This document shows, in pieces, positions 54,340 through 63,774 of a stretch of 64,000 nucleotides of DNA. The stretch comes from Candidatus Izemoplasma sp. (GTDB lineage: Bacteria > Bacillota_I > Bacilli_A > Izemoplasmatales > Izemoplasmataceae). Location of the stretch: positions 1 to 64,000 of the forward strand of contig JAIPGF010000005.1 of the NCBI GenBank assembly GCA_021736205.1. The letters are read 5' to 3'. The notes beneath the pieces were generated by a model. The model was not told where the DNA came from. It was given only the letters and a program-made list of their open reading frames with translations, and searched no databases. A program made the translations under genes and the position numbers. Each line of letters opens with the position of its first letter. Positions within the stretch are counted from its first letter, which is position 1.

Positions 54340-54854
54340 TAGCTTAACATTTCCTCTCTAGTTAATCCACGAGTTTGAGCGATTTCCTCTGCTGTACGCA
54401 GCCCTTTTAACGCTTCAAATGTTGCGCGAACAACGTTGATTGGTGTTGCACTCCCTAATGATTTTGATAGAATATCTTCAATTCCTGTAAGTTCTAATAC
54501 CGCACGAACAGCGCCTCCTGCGATAACTCCAGTCCCACCAACAGCTGGTTTTAAAAATACATTTCCACCACTGTAGCGTCCTGTGACTTCATGTGGAATT
54601 GTTGTACCAAAGCGTGGTACTTCCACTAAATTACGTTTTGCAGCTTGTATAGCTTTTTTAATGGCATCTGGTACTTCTTTTGCTTTTCCTGTACCAAATC
54701 CAACTTTTCCTTTTTTATTTCCGATAACAACCAAAGCACTAAATGTGAAGTTACGTCCACCTTTTACTACCTTTGTCACACGGCTTATATTTACGACTCT
54801 CTCTTCATATTCTTTTGGTTGACGTCTGCGAGAGTTTCTATTTCTTCTTGCCAT
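54339..54854 (-). CDS. rpsE: 30S ribosomal protein S5
   Basis: 171 residues. The double-stranded-RNA-binding-like N-terminal domain contains [20 protein letters not shown] and the [13 protein letters not shown] motif; the C-terminal domain contains [13 protein letters not shown]. It lies at the mRNA entrance. The ribosome site is GGGAGG. Confidence 0.98.
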   Translation of the reverse strand: MARRNRNSRRRQPKEYEERVVNISRVTKVVKGGRNFTFSALVVIGNKKGKVGFGTGKAKEVPDAIKKAIQAAKRNLVEVPRFGTTIPHEVTGRYSGGNVFLKPAVGGTGVIAGGAVRAVLELTGIEDILSKSLGSATPINVVRATFEALKGLRTAEEIAQTRGLTREEMLS

Positions 54855-54870
54855 ATTGTAACCTCCCTAT

Positions 54871-55233
54871 CTAGAATTTTAGTCCGGCTTCACGTGCACC
54901 GTTTGCGAGTGCTTTAACGCGACCGTGATACTGATAACCGCTTCTATCAAAGACCACTTTTTCAATGTCTTTGGCTAGTGCGCGCTCTCCAATTAATTTT
55001 CCTACAACTTTAGCTGCTTCAACATTTCCACCATTGTCTAAACTAAAGTCTGGTTCTTTTGAGTTGGCACTTGCTAGTGTCACTCCATTCACATCATCAA
55101 TCACTTGCGCATACACATGGTTCAAACTTCTGTATACACTTAATCTTGGACGTATAGGAGTACCTACTAGTGATTTTCTGGAACGTAAGTGTCTTTTCTG
55201 ACGTAGTTTATTTCTTGATTTTTTCTTAATCAT
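54871..55233 (-). CDS. rplR: 50S ribosomal protein L18
   Basis: 120 residues. [20 protein letters not shown] and the C-terminal [16 protein letters not shown] bind 5S rRNA. Standard spc order between rplF and rpsE. Confidence 0.98.
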   Translation of the reverse strand: MIKKKSRNKLRQKRHLRSRKSLVGTPIRPRLSVYRSLNHVYAQVIDDVNGVTLASANSKEPDFSLDNGGNVEAAKVVGKLIGERALAKDIEKVVFDRSGYQYHGRVKALANGAREAGLKF

Positions 55234-55246
55234 TAATCATTCACTC

Positions 55247-55795
55247 CTAACCTGATGTTGTTAAGGCTGTTTTTCCTTCTTTACGACGAACATGTTCATC
55301 GACGTAACGAATACCTTTACCTAGATATGGTTCAGGTGGACGAACCTTTCTAATTTCTGCAGCGTATGCACCAACTTGTTGTTTGTTGGCACCCTTAACT
55401 ATAATTTGTGTATTTTTGGGAACTTCTAATGTAATACCCTCTGGTACAATCATTTCTACTGGGTTTGAGTATCCAGCGTTGATTACAAGTTTTTTCCCTT
55501 GTAACATCGCACGATATCCAACACCAATCAGTTTAAGTTCCTTTTTAAATCCAGCGGTTACTCCCTCAACTAAGTTATTGATGATGGCGCGAGTAGTTCC
55601 GTGGACTGATCTATGTTGTTTTGAATCAGATGGTCGTTTAATAACGATTTCTGATCCTTCTACTTGAACATCCATTTCTTCATGAAAATTAAAGCTAAGT
55701 TCTCCGTTAGGTCCCTTAATTGTTATGGTGTTACCCGTAACAGTTGCTTCAACGTTTTCTTTTAAAGAAACAGGTTGTTTTCCAATACGACTCAT
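55247..55795 (-). CDS. rplF: 50S ribosomal protein L6
   Basis: 182 residues, two similar domains. [20 protein letters not shown] begins it, and the C-terminal [20 protein letters not shown] is the signature contacting the sarcin-ricin region. AGGAGG precedes the ATG. Confidence 0.98.
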   Translation of the reverse strand: MSRIGKQPVSLKENVEATVTGNTITIKGPNGELSFNFHEEMDVQVEGSEIVIKRPSDSKQHRSVHGTTRAIINNLVEGVTAGFKKELKLIGVGYRAMLQGKKLVINAGYSNPVEMIVPEGITLEVPKNTQIIVKGANKQQVGAYAAEIRKVRPPEPYLGKGIRYVDEHVRRKEGKTALTTSG

Positions 55796-55813
55796 ATGTG
55801 CACCTCCTAGATT

Positions 55814-56209
55814 CTACCAAACATATGCTAGGATTTCTCCGCCCACACGTTGTTTACGTGCTTCTCTGTCTGTCAATACTCCGTTAGAAGTTGACACAAC
55901 AGCAATTCCTAGACCGTTTAATACTTTGGGAATTTCATTTGTTTTAGCATATACACGTAAACCTGGTTTACTGATACGCTTTAGCCCTTTAATGGCTCTA
56001 TTTTCATTTACATATTTTAATTCGATACGGATAAGTCCTTGAACATCCTTATCGATTTCTTTAAATCCTTTGATATATCCTTCTTTTTTTAATACTTCAA
56101 CGATATCTCTCTTAATATTTGATTTCGGTACATCCACTGTCTTTTTTGACATACGGCATGCGTTTTCAATGCGAGATAACATATCAGCAATAGGATCTGT
56201 CATTACCAT
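55814..56209 (-). CDS. rpsH: 30S ribosomal protein S8
   Basis: 131 residues. The N-terminal [15 protein letters not shown] and the C-terminal GGEILAYVW are diagnostic; [15 protein letters not shown] contacts 16S helix 21. In E. coli S8 represses the spc operon near rplE; an equivalent site was not identified here. Confidence 0.98.
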   Translation of the reverse strand: MVMTDPIADMLSRIENACRMSKKTVDVPKSNIKRDIVEVLKKEGYIKGFKEIDKDVQGLIRIELKYVNENRAIKGLKRISKPGLRVYAKTNEIPKVLNGLGIAVVSTSNGVLTDREARKQRVGGEILAYVW

Positions 56210-56251
56210 TTAAAATTGCCTCCTTCCAATTACTTGGAAAATATATTATTT

Positions 56252-56437
56252 TTACCAACTTGCTTTTTTAACGCCTGGTATTTGCCCTTTGTAAGCTAAT
56301 TCGCGGAAACAAATACGGCACAGGTCGAATTTTTGATACACCGCATGTGGGCGTCCACAGCGTTTGCAACGCGAGTATTCTCTTGATGAGAATTTCGCTT
56401 TACGACGTTGTCTAACTTTTTGTGATTTTTTTGCCAT
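56252..56437 (-). CDS. rpsZ: 30S ribosomal protein S14, zinc-binding type
   Basis: 61 residues, the short type Z form. Two CxxC pairs (CKRCGR and CRICFR) bind zinc, and the ending GVKKASW is conserved. No zinc-free S14 paralogue is in this window. Gap to rpsH is 42 bases with AGGAGG. Confidence 0.97.
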   Translation of the reverse strand: MAKKSQKVRQRRKAKFSSREYSRCKRCGRPHAVYQKFDLCRICFRELAYKGQIPGVKKASW

Positions 56438-56448
56438 AAATAGCCTCC

Positions 56449-56988
56449 TTATTTACGAAACGGCATACCAAGGTTCGCAAGTAATGCGCGTCCTTCTTCA
56501 TCTGTATTAGCCGTTGTTACCATGACAATGTCCATTCCCCTAACTTTTTGCACCTTATCATAATTGATTTCAGGGAAGATTAATTGTTCTTTTACACCAA
56601 GTGTATAATTACCTCTACCATCAAAGGCGGTTTTTGATACCCCTGCGAAATCTCTAACGCGTGGTAGGGCTACTGCGATTAATTTATCTAAAAACTGATA
56701 CATTCTTTCACCACGAAGGGTGACTTTGCATCCGATTGCCATGCCATCACGAATTTTAAAGTTTGCGATTGATTTTTTAGAACGTGTGATAACAGGTTTT
56801 TGTCCAGTTAATTCGGTTAGTTCTTCTACTGCCGCATCTAATACTTTAGGATTATCCTTCGCATCACCAACACCCATGTTGACAACTACTTTCTCAACTT
56901 TAGGGGCTGCCATGATTGAATCATAATCGAACTCTTTTACGAGTGCTTCGCGTACAGTATCGTTATATTTTTCACGTAAACGATTCAT
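56449..56988 (-). CDS. rplE: 50S ribosomal protein L5
   Basis: 179 residues. [36 protein letters not shown] and the [16 protein letters not shown] segment near the C-terminus are family marks. It binds 5S rRNA and contacts S13 in the head. Confidence 0.98.
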   Translation of the reverse strand: MNRLREKYNDTVREALVKEFDYDSIMAAPKVEKVVVNMGVGDAKDNPKVLDAAVEELTELTGQKPVITRSKKSIANFKIRDGMAIGCKVTLRGERMYQFLDKLIAVALPRVRDFAGVSKTAFDGRGNYTLGVKEQLIFPEINYDKVQKVRGMDIVMVTTANTDEEGRALLANLGMPFRK

Positions 56989-57009
56989 CTGTAAAATCCT
57001 CCTTTCTGA

Positions 57010-57327
57010 TTAGTCTAATACCTCACCAGATTTTTTAGAAACTCTGACTTTTCTTGTTTCTCCATCTTCAGTTATTGTTTTATAACCTACTCTTGTTGGT
57101 CCTGTTTTCTTTTCAAAAAACATAACATTAGAAGCGTGGATTGGTGCTTCGTATTCTAAAATTCCACCTTCTGGGTTTGCTTGAGTAGGACTTGAATGTT
57201 TCTTAATGGTATTCACACCCTCAACAATAACTCTGTCTGATTTGGGGAATACTTTTAGGATTTTACCTTCCATGCCACGGTAGTTACCGCTAATCACTTT
57301 TACGTTGTCACCTTTTTTAAGTTTCAT
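57010..57327 (-). CDS. rplX: 50S ribosomal protein L24
   Basis: 105 residues with an N-terminal KOW motif ([20 protein letters not shown]). It is one of two assembly initiators of the large subunit. Standard position between rplN and rplE. Confidence 0.98.
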   Translation of the reverse strand: MKLKKGDNVKVISGNYRGMEGKILKVFPKSDRVIVEGVNTIKKHSSPTQANPEGGILEYEAPIHASNVMFFEKKTGPTRVGYKTITEDGETRKVRVSKKSGEVLD

Positions 57328-57342
57328 GGTTACCTCCTACTC

Positions 57343-57711
57343 TTACAGTACTTCTGGAGCTAGTGAGACGATTTTCATAAATCCTTCATCACGTAACTCT
57401 CTAGCTACTGGTCCAAAGATACGTGTCCCGATTGGGTTTCTATCTTCATTGACAAGTACAGCAGCCTTATCATCAAATTTTATATAACTTCCGTCGCGAC
57501 GACGGATTTCTCTTCTTGTACGTACAATAACAGCTTGAACGACTTGTCCTTTTTTAACCTGTCCACCAGGCATGGCCGCTTTCACTGAAACTGTTACAAT
57601 ATCACCGATTGTAGCATATTTACGTCTTGTTCCACCTAAGATCTTAATGACTTTTACCCTACGTGCACCAGAGTTGTCCGCTACTTTCAATTGTGATTCT
57701 TGTTGTATCAT
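57343..57711 (-). CDS. rplN: 50S ribosomal protein L14
   Basis: 122 residues. [19 protein letters not shown] begins it, followed by [16 protein letters not shown] and the ending VSLAPEVL. It forms an intersubunit bridge and is the docking site of silencing factor RsfS. Confidence 0.98.
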   Translation of the reverse strand: MIQQESQLKVADNSGARRVKVIKILGGTRRKYATIGDIVTVSVKAAMPGGQVKKGQVVQAVIVRTRREIRRRDGSYIKFDDKAAVLVNEDRNPIGTRIFGPVARELRDEGFMKIVSLAPEVL

Positions 57712-57741
57712 AATAAGAACCTCCTTATAAGCTACCAGTTA

Positions 57742-57996
57742 TTAAGATGCTTTTTCAACAATCTCTAATAAACGGAATCGTTTGTTTTTTGATAGTGGTC
57801 TAGTTTCCACTATTCTTACGAAATCCCCAGCCTTAGCTTGGTTATTTTCGTCGTGAACTGCGAATTTCTTCGAGTTTTTCACGCGTTTTCCATATAATCT
57901 ATGTTTGTTATAGTAAACAACTTCAACTGTAATTGTTTTGTTGTTGACATCACTTGTTACTGTTCCTCTTAAGACTCTTCTACTATTTCTTTCCAT
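57742..57996 (-). CDS. rpsQ: 30S ribosomal protein S17
   Basis: 84 residues, OB fold. [20 protein letters not shown] and [17 protein letters not shown] are typical. It binds 16S rRNA early in assembly. AGGAGG lies before the ATG. Confidence 0.98.
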   Translation of the reverse strand: MERNSRRVLRGTVTSDVNNKTITVEVVYYNKHRLYGKRVKNSKKFAVHDENNQAKAGDFVRIVETRPLSKNKRFRLLEIVEKAS

Positions 57997-58012
57997 CAGC
58001 TATCCTCCTCGT

Positions 58013-58201
58013 CTACTTGCGACGCTCGTTGATAATTGTTTTCATACGAGCGATTGCTTTTTTAACTTTACCAATGCGAGCAGTATTTTCTAATTGCCCT
58101 GTGGCTTGTTGGAAGCGAAGATCAAATAGCTCACCTTTCAGTGCTTTGATTTCTTCCTTTAATTTCGTAGTGTCCATCTCTCTAATTTCATTAGTTCTCA
58201 T
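58013..58201 (-). CDS. rpmC: 50S ribosomal protein L29
   Basis: 62 residues from the ATG at 58201 ([10 protein letters not shown]), matching the family start. The frame is open four codons further, to a GTG, but those residues overlap the rplP end. [18 protein letters not shown] is the signature. It overlaps rplP by 11 bases; only GGTGG serves as a ribosome site, so coupling is likely. Confidence 0.96.
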   Translation of the reverse strand: MRTNEIREMDTTKLKEEIKALKGELFDLRFQQATGQLENTARIGKVKKAIARMKTIINERRK

Positions 58202-58619
58202 TAGAACCACCACTTTCTCGTTTAATTACTTTTGTTTTAACAGGTAGTTTATGAGCAGCTAGACGCAATGCTTCATGTGCTACTTCTTCACTGACACCAG
58301 CCACTTCAAACATGACTGTCCCACGTTTAACAACAGCAACAAATCCTTCAGGAGCACCTTTACCTGATCCCATGCGTACTTCTAAGGGTTTCGCTGTTTT
58401 TGCCATATGAGGGAAAATTCTTGTCCACACTTTACCAGTACGTTTCATATAACGTGTCATCGCAATACGCGCTGATTCAATTTGGCGTCCTGATATCCAA
58501 GACCCACTTAATGCTTGCAGTCCATATTGTCCAAAATCAACGTTTGTCGCACCTTTCGCTTTTCCTTCATAAGACACGCGATGTGGTCTACGATATTTGG
58601 TACGTTTCGGAGTTAACAT
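58191..58619 (-). CDS. rplP: 50S ribosomal protein L16
   Basis: 142 residues. [20 protein letters not shown] and [19 protein letters not shown] are diagnostic. It lies at the A-site tRNA elbow. Its ATG shares one base with the rpsC stop. Confidence 0.98.
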   Translation of the reverse strand: MLTPKRTKYRRPHRVSYEGKAKGATNVDFGQYGLQALSGSWISGRQIESARIAMTRYMKRTGKVWTRIFPHMAKTAKPLEVRMGSGKGAPEGFVAVVKRGTVMFEVAGVSEEVAHEALRLAAHKLPVKTKVIKRESGGSNEN

Positions 58620-59278
58620 TATTTTTTCCCTCCTTTACGTTTGATTGTATCATCTAAGATCTCACCTTTGTAGATCCAGACTTTAACACCAAGTTTACCA
58701 TATGTTGTATGTGCTTCAACTTGTGCATAATCAATGTCTGCACGGAGTGTGTGAAGAGGAACGTTTCCTTCATGATATCCTTCAGAACGTGCCATTTCGG
58801 CACCACCAAGTCTACCAGAAACGAGTGTCTTAACACCTTTTGCGCCAGTTCTCATTGCACGTTGAATAGCCATCTTTTGAACACGGCGGAAACTTGCTCT
58901 GTTTTCTAGTTGATAAGCGATATTTTTAGCAACGAGTGTTGCATCCATATCGGGTTTTTTAACTTCTTGTATATTTAAGTATACTTCTTTTTGCGTTAGA
59001 TTTTGTAAAGATTCTACAGCTTCATTTTTAATGCTAGATCCACGTCCGAATACCATTCCTGGTTTTGCGGTGCGAATTGTAACAAGTACGCGTCCTTTTG
59101 AACGTTCTATTTCAATGTTGCTTACAGCAGCATTTTCATAGTATTTGTCCAAGTATTCACGAATAGCGATATCTTCATGTAACAGATCTGCTACATCATT
59201 TTTATCTGCGTACCAACGAGAATCCCAGTCTTTATTAATTCCAATTCTTAGTCCTATTGGATTTACTTTTTGACCCAT
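58619..59278 (-). CDS. rpsC: 30S ribosomal protein S3
   Basis: 219 residues. The N-terminal domain ([20 protein letters not shown]), the KH domain ([19 protein letters not shown]), and the C-terminal domain ([20 protein letters not shown]) are complete. It is part of the mRNA-entry helicase. Confidence 0.98.
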   Translation of the reverse strand: MGQKVNPIGLRIGINKDWDSRWYADKNDVADLLHEDIAIREYLDKYYENAAVSNIEIERSKGRVLVTIRTAKPGMVFGRGSSIKNEAVESLQNLTQKEVYLNIQEVKKPDMDATLVAKNIAYQLENRASFRRVQKMAIQRAMRTGAKGVKTLVSGRLGGAEMARSEGYHEGNVPLHTLRADIDYAQVEAHTTYGKLGVKVWIYKGEILDDTIKRKGGKK

Positions 59279-59293
59279 GTGTGATTCCCTCCT

Positions 59294-59629
59294 TTATTCT
59301 TTCTCAGCCACAACGACATTAACGTGGCTGGTTCGTTTAAGAATCTCTGTTGCTCTACCTTGTGCGCGTGGTCTGAAACGCTTCAAAGTAGGTCCTTGTC
59401 CTACGTAAATCTCTTTAACAAATAAGTTGTCAATATCCATATTGTAGTTATGCTCTGCATTAGCTACAGCGGATTTGATGACTTTTTCAACGACTGGTGA
59501 AGCGGCTCTTGGTGTATGGTTTAATATAGCGATTGCTTCGCCTACGTTTTTACCACGTACTAAGTCGATGACAAGTTTTACTTTTCGAGAAGAGATACGT
59601 ACCATTTTAGCGCTTGCTTTTGCTTCCAT
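59294..59629 (-). CDS. rplV: 50S ribosomal protein L22
   Basis: 111 residues. [20 protein letters not shown] and the exit-tunnel loop near [17 protein letters not shown] are visible. The loop contacts nascent chains and macrolides. Confidence 0.98.
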   Translation of the reverse strand: MEAKASAKMVRISSRKVKLVIDLVRGKNVGEAIAILNHTPRAASPVVEKVIKSAVANAEHNYNMDIDNLFVKEIYVGQGPTLKRFRPRAQGRATEILKRTSHVNVVVAEKE

Positions 59630-59641
59630 TATAAATCTCCT

Positions 59642-59935
59642 CTACTTTCTTACTGCTTTTTCTTCTGTTTTAGCTTTTTGTTTGCTATGTCCACGAAAGA
59701 TTCGTGTAGGAGCGAACTCTCCAAGTTTATGTCCTACCATATCTTCTGTGATATAAACAGGTACATGCTCTTTTCCGTTATAAATTGCAATTGTATGTCC
59801 GACAAACTCAGGGAAGATTGTTGATCTTCGTGACCAAGTTTGAATTACTTTCTTTTTACTTTGTTCGTTCATCTTTTCAACTTTTTTCATTAGATGATCG
59901 TCACAAAATGGTCCTTTTTTAATTGAACGTGCCAT
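59642..59935 (-). CDS. rpsS: 30S ribosomal protein S19
   Basis: 97 residues. [20 protein letters not shown] and [16 protein letters not shown] are diagnostic. It forms a complex with S13 in the head. Confidence 0.98.
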   Translation of the reverse strand: MARSIKKGPFCDDHLMKKVEKMNEQSKKKVIQTWSRRSTIFPEFVGHTIAIYNGKEHVPVYITEDMVGHKLGEFAPTRIFRGHSKQKAKTEEKAVRK

Positions 59936-59951
59936 TTAGAGTTCCTCCTCT

Positions 59952-60782
59952 CTATTTCTTACGTCGTTTGACGATTAACTTATTACTTTTCTTCTTACGT
60001 CGTCTTGTTTTCTTACCAAGTGTTGGTTTACCCCAAGGTGTAACAGGTGACTTCATACCGATTGGTTGACGTCCTTCTCCACCACCATGTGGGTGATCAG
60101 TTGGGTTCATAACAGAACCACGTACAGTTGGGCGAATACCTTTATGACGATTTCTACCGGCTTTCCCAATTGTTACTAACTCATGATCTTCATTTCCAAC
60201 ACGTCCGATTGTTGCACGACATGTTTTTAAGAATTTACGGGATTCACCGCTTGCAAGTTTTACTTGAACGTATTTCTTTTCCCGTCCAACAACTTGTGCA
60301 CTTGAACCTGCAGAGCGAGCAACTTGCCCACCTTTACCAGGACGGAATTCAATATTATGAACAGTCGTCCCAACAGGAATGTTTTCAAGTGGTAAGGCGT
60401 TTCCTACTTGAATATCTGCTTCTGGTCCATTTACAACAGTCTGTCCAACTTCTAATCCTTTTGGTGCAAGGATGTAACGTTTTTCCCCATCGGCATATTT
60501 AATTAATGCGATGTGAGCGCTACGGTTTGGATCATACTCTAATGTTGCAACTTTACCAGGAATATTGTCTTTATTTCGTTTGAAATCGATAACGCGGTAT
60601 TTTCTCTTTACGCCGCCACCTTGGTGACGTACAGTGATTTTACCTTGGCTGTTACGACCTGAACGTTTATTTAAAATTTTAATTAACGTTTTTTCTGGTT
60701 TATTCGTTGTAATATTGGAATAATCCAGTGTGGTCATATGTCGTTGCCCATTCGTCATCGCTTTATATTTCTTTAAAGCCAT
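59952..60782 (-). CDS. rplB: 50S ribosomal protein L2
   Basis: 276 residues. It contains the SH3-like and OB domains and the C-terminal [17 protein letters not shown] signature with the His essential for peptidyl transfer support. A plus-strand 124-codon frame over it is an antisense artefact. Confidence 0.98.
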   Translation of the reverse strand: MALKKYKAMTNGQRHMTTLDYSNITTNKPEKTLIKILNKRSGRNSQGKITVRHQGGGVKRKYRVIDFKRNKDNIPGKVATLEYDPNRSAHIALIKYADGEKRYILAPKGLEVGQTVVNGPEADIQVGNALPLENIPVGTTVHNIEFRPGKGGQVARSAGSSAQVVGREKKYVQVKLASGESRKFLKTCRATIGRVGNEDHELVTIGKAGRNRHKGIRPTVRGSVMNPTDHPHGGGEGRQPIGMKSPVTPWGKPTLGKKTRRRKKKSNKLIVKRRKK

Positions 60783-60798
60783 AACAATAACCTCCTAA

Positions 60799-61083
60799 TT
60801 ACGCTGCAAAGATTTCAATGTTGTCGCCTTCAGCTAATTGTACTATAGCCTTAACAATAACAGGTTTGAAACCTTCGTGCTGTCCTACTCTTTTTCGTTT
60901 CGGAGCAGTTCTCATTTTATTAACTTTAACGACTTTAACGTCGAATAACTCTTCTACTGCTTTTTTAATCTCGATTTTGTTGGCGCGTTTATCGACATTA
61001 AATGTATATTTGTTTTGTTCTTCTACTTGTAACATTGATTTTTCAGTAATAATTGGGTGTTTGATAATTTCACTAGCTAACAT
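60799..61083 (-). CDS. rplW: 50S ribosomal protein L23
   Basis: 94 residues. [20 protein letters not shown] is the N-terminal signature, and [15 protein letters not shown] is the rRNA-binding loop. It docks trigger factor and SRP at the exit tunnel. It shares one base with the rplD stop. Confidence 0.98.
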   Translation of the reverse strand: MLASEIIKHPIITEKSMLQVEEQNKYTFNVDKRANKIEIKKAVEELFDVKVVKVNKMRTAPKRKRVGQHEGFKPVIVKAIVQLAEGDNIEIFAA

Positions 61084-61706
61084 TATCCAAGCACCTCCTC
61101 ATATTGTTTAACTGCTGCTTCTGTTAATACAACGTTTGTAAAATACATTAGGTCATACGCACTGGCATGTCCGGTTGTATTGACAGTTACATCTGGAATG
61201 TTTCTTGCAGATAATACTAAGTTTTCTTGTTTAAGATCTGTTAGGATTATTGTTTTTCCAGATATCTCTAAATTCGTTAACATTTCTACAACATCTTTTG
61301 TTTTAATACGATCAAGTGTTATGTCGTCTAAAACAGTTAATGTGTTATCTAAAACTTTTTGGGATAAGACACTTCTTAAAGCTAAACGCTTAACTTTACG
61401 GTTTACCTTTAATGAATAATCTCTTGGTGTTGGTCCAAATACAACTCCTCCACCATTCCAAAGAGGTGAACGGATTGTACCTGCTCTGGCACGTCCACTA
61501 CCTTTTTGTTGATGTGGTTTGCGTCCTCCACCACGTACATATCCACGTGATTTTGCATTATGTGTTCCTTGACGTTTCCCAGCTAATGTCGCTTTTACAA
61601 CATCAAATACTGCTTGTTGATTGGGCTTTATTCCAAATACGCTATCTGAAAGTTCGACCTCACCAACACTGTTTCCTGTTTGATTTAATTTAGTTAGTTT
61701 TGGCAT
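61083..61706 (-). CDS. rplD: 50S ribosomal protein L4
   Basis: 207 residues. [20 protein letters not shown] and [19 protein letters not shown] form the exit-tunnel loop. L4 autoregulates the S10 operon in E. coli; whether it does so here is unknown, though a structured leader is present. Confidence 0.98.
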   Translation of the reverse strand: MPKLTKLNQTGNSVGEVELSDSVFGIKPNQQAVFDVVKATLAGKRQGTHNAKSRGYVRGGGRKPHQQKGSGRARAGTIRSPLWNGGGVVFGPTPRDYSLKVNRKVKRLALRSVLSQKVLDNTLTVLDDITLDRIKTKDVVEMLTNLEISGKTIILTDLKQENLVLSARNIPDVTVNTTGHASAYDLMYFTNVVLTEAAVKQYEEVLG

Positions 61707-61729
61707 GTTAAATCCTCCTTTCAGATACC

Positions 61730-62422
61730 TTATTCTTGAGCTTCTTCAGCTTGATTTTCTTGAACAAAGTCAGCAGGATTTAACGGTTCTTGTGTTCCTG
61801 CTTTGACCGCATGCTTAACGAATACTAATCCTTTTTTAGGTCCAGGAATACTTCCTTTAACTAATAATAGATTACGATCTAAGTCGACTTTTACAACATT
61901 TAAATTTTGAATGGTGACTGTTTGTACACCCATATGTCCTGGTAAGTTCTTACCGGGGCGTACATGGTTTGGATCAATTGGCCCCATTGTTCCAACACGT
62001 CTATGATAACGAGACCCATGTGTTTCTGGTCCACGTGATTGTCCGTGTCGTTTAATTGGTCCAGCGAATCCTTTACCTTTAGAAGTTCCCGTTACGTCAA
62101 TAACTTCTCCTTCTTCAAATATATTTACCCTAATCTCTTGACCTACTTCGAAGTTATATAATTCTTTGCCTCTAACCTCTCTTAAGTAGCGCTTAGGTTG
62201 TGAGTTTGATTTTGCAGCGTGACCTAGTTCAGGTTTGTTTGCTTTATCAACTTTCACATCTTTGAAGCCTAGTTGGACAGCTTCATATCCATCATTTTCT
62301 AAAGTTTTCTTTTGTAGAACTACATTGGGCTCACACTCTACAACAGTGACTGGAACTAAGTTCCCATCAGTGTCAAAGATTTGTGTCATTCCAACCTTTG
62401 TTCCTAAGATACCTTTGGCCAT
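61730..62422 (-). CDS. rplC: 50S ribosomal protein L3
   Basis: 230 residues. [20 protein letters not shown] begins it, and the tip-loop segment [20 protein letters not shown] is conserved. There is an extra C-terminal tail ([20 protein letters not shown]) beyond the usual 205-210. Gap to rpsJ is 29 bases with AGGAGG. Confidence 0.98.
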   Translation of the reverse strand: MAKGILGTKVGMTQIFDTDGNLVPVTVVECEPNVVLQKKTLENDGYEAVQLGFKDVKVDKANKPELGHAAKSNSQPKRYLREVRGKELYNFEVGQEIRVNIFEEGEVIDVTGTSKGKGFAGPIKRHGQSRGPETHGSRYHRRVGTMGPIDPNHVRPGKNLPGHMGVQTVTIQNLNVVKVDLDRNLLLVKGSIPGPKKGLVFVKHAVKAGTQEPLNPADFVQENQAEEAQE

Positions 62423-62451
62423 GAGTAACCTCCTTTAATTTTAGTTAAAAC

Positions 62452-62757
62452 TTATTTTAATACAATGTCTACACCAGACGGTAAGTCTAGATGCATCAAA
62501 CTATCGATGGTTGACGGAGTTGGATCCGCAATATCGATGAGACGTTTATGCGTACGTCTTTCAAATTGTTCACGAGACTTTTTGTTCACATGAACAGAAC
62601 GCAAAACTGTAAATATCTCTTTTTCAGTCGGCAGTGGAATTGGTCCACTAATTTTTGCCCCTGTTTTACGAGCAGTGTTTACAATTTTTTGTGCAGATTG
62701 ATCTAATAATCTGTGATCATAAGATTTCAACCTAATTCTAATTTGTCTGTTTGCCAT
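62452..62757 (-). CDS. rpsJ: 30S ribosomal protein S10 (NusE)
   Basis: 101 residues. [20 protein letters not shown] and [14 protein letters not shown] are diagnostic. Besides its ribosomal role it binds NusB/NusG in antitermination. First gene of the roughly 14.3-kb S10-spc-alpha operon (26 genes to rplQ). GGAGG lies before the ATG; an out-of-frame ATG three bases upstream of it is ignored. Confidence 0.98.
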   Translation of the reverse strand: MANRQIRIRLKSYDHRLLDQSAQKIVNTARKTGAKISGPIPLPTEKEIFTVLRSVHVNKKSREQFERRTHKRLIDIADPTPSTIDSLMHLDLPSGVDIVLK

Positions 62758-62886
62758 TTCATTGTCCTCCTTTTTTCGCCTATATTCTTGTATAGACTTG
62801 CTCTATGAGAATTACCCGAACACCAAGACAACGCCTTTCGGTGTGTCGGCAACCTCCCACTTCTATGCCTAACTCTGACGTGAGTC
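62758..62886 (-). promoter_or_regulatory. Structured leader of the S10 operon
   Basis: About 130 bases between promoter and rpsJ. It contains a nine-pair hairpin with one bulge at 62816-62849 (minus strand CCGACACACC pairing with GGTGTTCGG) preceded by a G-rich GTGGGAGGTTGCC. No T-tract follows, so it is not a simple terminator. Similar leaders precede rpsJ in Bacilli; mechanism not proven. Confidence 0.6.
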
Positions 62887-62892
62887 TTTAAC

Positions 62893-62921
62893 AATATACC
62901 AAACAACATTTAAAAGTGCAA
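62893..62921 (-). promoter_or_regulatory. S10 operon promoter
   Basis: Minus strand TTGCAC (62916-62921), 17-base spacer, TATATT (62893-62898). It is the only strong promoter I see for the whole operon. Confidence 0.85.
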
Positions 62922-62998
62922 GTGTTTTTCACAAGTTTTTTTAACTTCTTTCCTTATATATTATATAGGGGCTATTTAAAAGCGTCATTAGCTCATTT

Positions 62999-63033
62999 AA
63001 AAAAGCTGAATTTTGATTAAAATTCAACTTTTT
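62999..63033 (-). terminator. Terminator of the two small membrane protein genes
   Basis: Minus strand stem AAAAGTTGAATTTT / AAAATTCAGCTTTT (one G-U) with a four-base loop and a T-tract. Confidence 0.9.
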
Positions 63034-63041
63034 AAATCTAG

Positions 63042-63275
63042 TTAATTTGTTTTTAGATAGATAGCCACTAACAGATCTATTAGTGTATTAATGGCAATAG
63101 ATAATCCCATCAAGAATGTTGAAACCACCATTACAAGAATTGCGATACCTGCGCCTTGTCCAGCGAGTAACAACAGCAGAGAAACAAACGCACTAATACC
63201 AGTGATAATAACTACAATACTAAACATTGTCTTAACTTTGTACGTTGTTGAAAGAAGTTTTGTTTCATCTGTCAC
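63042..63275 (-). CDS. Small membrane protein, unknown
   Basis: 77 residues from a GTG at 63275, with two helices (about 17-38 and 43-70) and a short cytoplasmic N-terminus. The ribosome site GGAGAG is 14 bases away, which is far. An alternative non-standard CTG at 63313, eight bases after AAGGA, would add 13 residues (SKLKIIGEKFKDV). No family recognised. It follows the next small membrane protein gene and shares its promoter and terminator. Confidence 0.7.
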   Translation of the reverse strand: MTDETKLLSTTYKVKTMFSIVVIITGISAFVSLLLLLAGQGAGIAILVMVVSTFLMGLSIAINTLIDLLVAIYLKTN

Positions 63276-63306
63276 ATCTTTAAATTTCTCTCCAATTATT
63301 TTTAGT

Positions 63307-63588
63307 TTACTCAGGTGTTGTTTCCTTCTTAGTATAGAGTGTATGATACAAGATTCCTAGTTGGACTTTTAAAAGCACATACATACCAAAACTAAATAAG
63401 AAAAGAAAAAGTAATAGACCTGATAAGTAAACAAACAACGGGCCAATAACAATTAATAATAAACAAAGCACTAATAAAACAAGCGTAGTTATTGAAAATA
63501 CATCAAATAATTTTTTGTAATCTTTTGTCAAATGAAGCATAGCTTCTTTGTCTTTAATCTCTTCTGCAAGTTTAATGTCTTTTTCCAC
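63307..63588 (-). CDS. Small membrane protein, unknown
   Basis: 93 residues if started at the GTG at 63588, nine bases after AAGAGG; two ATGs upstream (63597, 63594) are in frame but almost touch the ribosome site. An amphipathic N-terminal part (EKDIKLAEEIKDKEAMLHLT) precedes two long hydrophobic helices (about 27-50 and 53-78). No family recognised. It and the next gene look like a small two-gene unit with similar topology, possibly paralogous partners. Confidence 0.72.
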   Translation of the reverse strand: MEKDIKLAEEIKDKEAMLHLTKDYKKLFDVFSITTLVLLVLCLLLIVIGPLFVYLSGLLLFLFLFSFGMYVLLKVQLGILYHTLYTKKETTPE

Positions 63589-63619
63589 GTTCATCATCCT
63601 CTTCTTTTTATTTAACCCA

Positions 63620-63648
63620 ATTATACCTTATTTAAAAAATTGAATCAA
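63620..63648 (-). promoter_or_regulatory. Promoter of the two small membrane protein genes
   Basis: Minus strand TTGATT (63643-63648), 17-base spacer, TATAAT (63620-63625). Confidence 0.8.
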
Positions 63649-63753
63649 TGCTCTATTTGTTTTCGTTAGATAGTCTGAAATGAATTTGACATGTATTGAA
63701 AAATGATGAGCGATTTAGTCTGCTACTATTAATAACAAGTAAAATATCAATAT

Positions 63754-63765
63754 CTAAAATTTTAG
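63754..63765. repeat. 12-bp perfect palindrome
   Basis: CTAAAATTTTAG, just after the stop of the partial right-edge gene. It is low-complexity, so function is uncertain. Confidence 0.4.
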
Positions 63766-63774
63766 TATCTTACA

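Noticed and set aside
60128-60502. A 124-codon plus-strand open frame rich in Leu, Gln and His
   Set aside because: Antisense to rplB; composition is an artefact of the reverse strand and there is no ribosome site.
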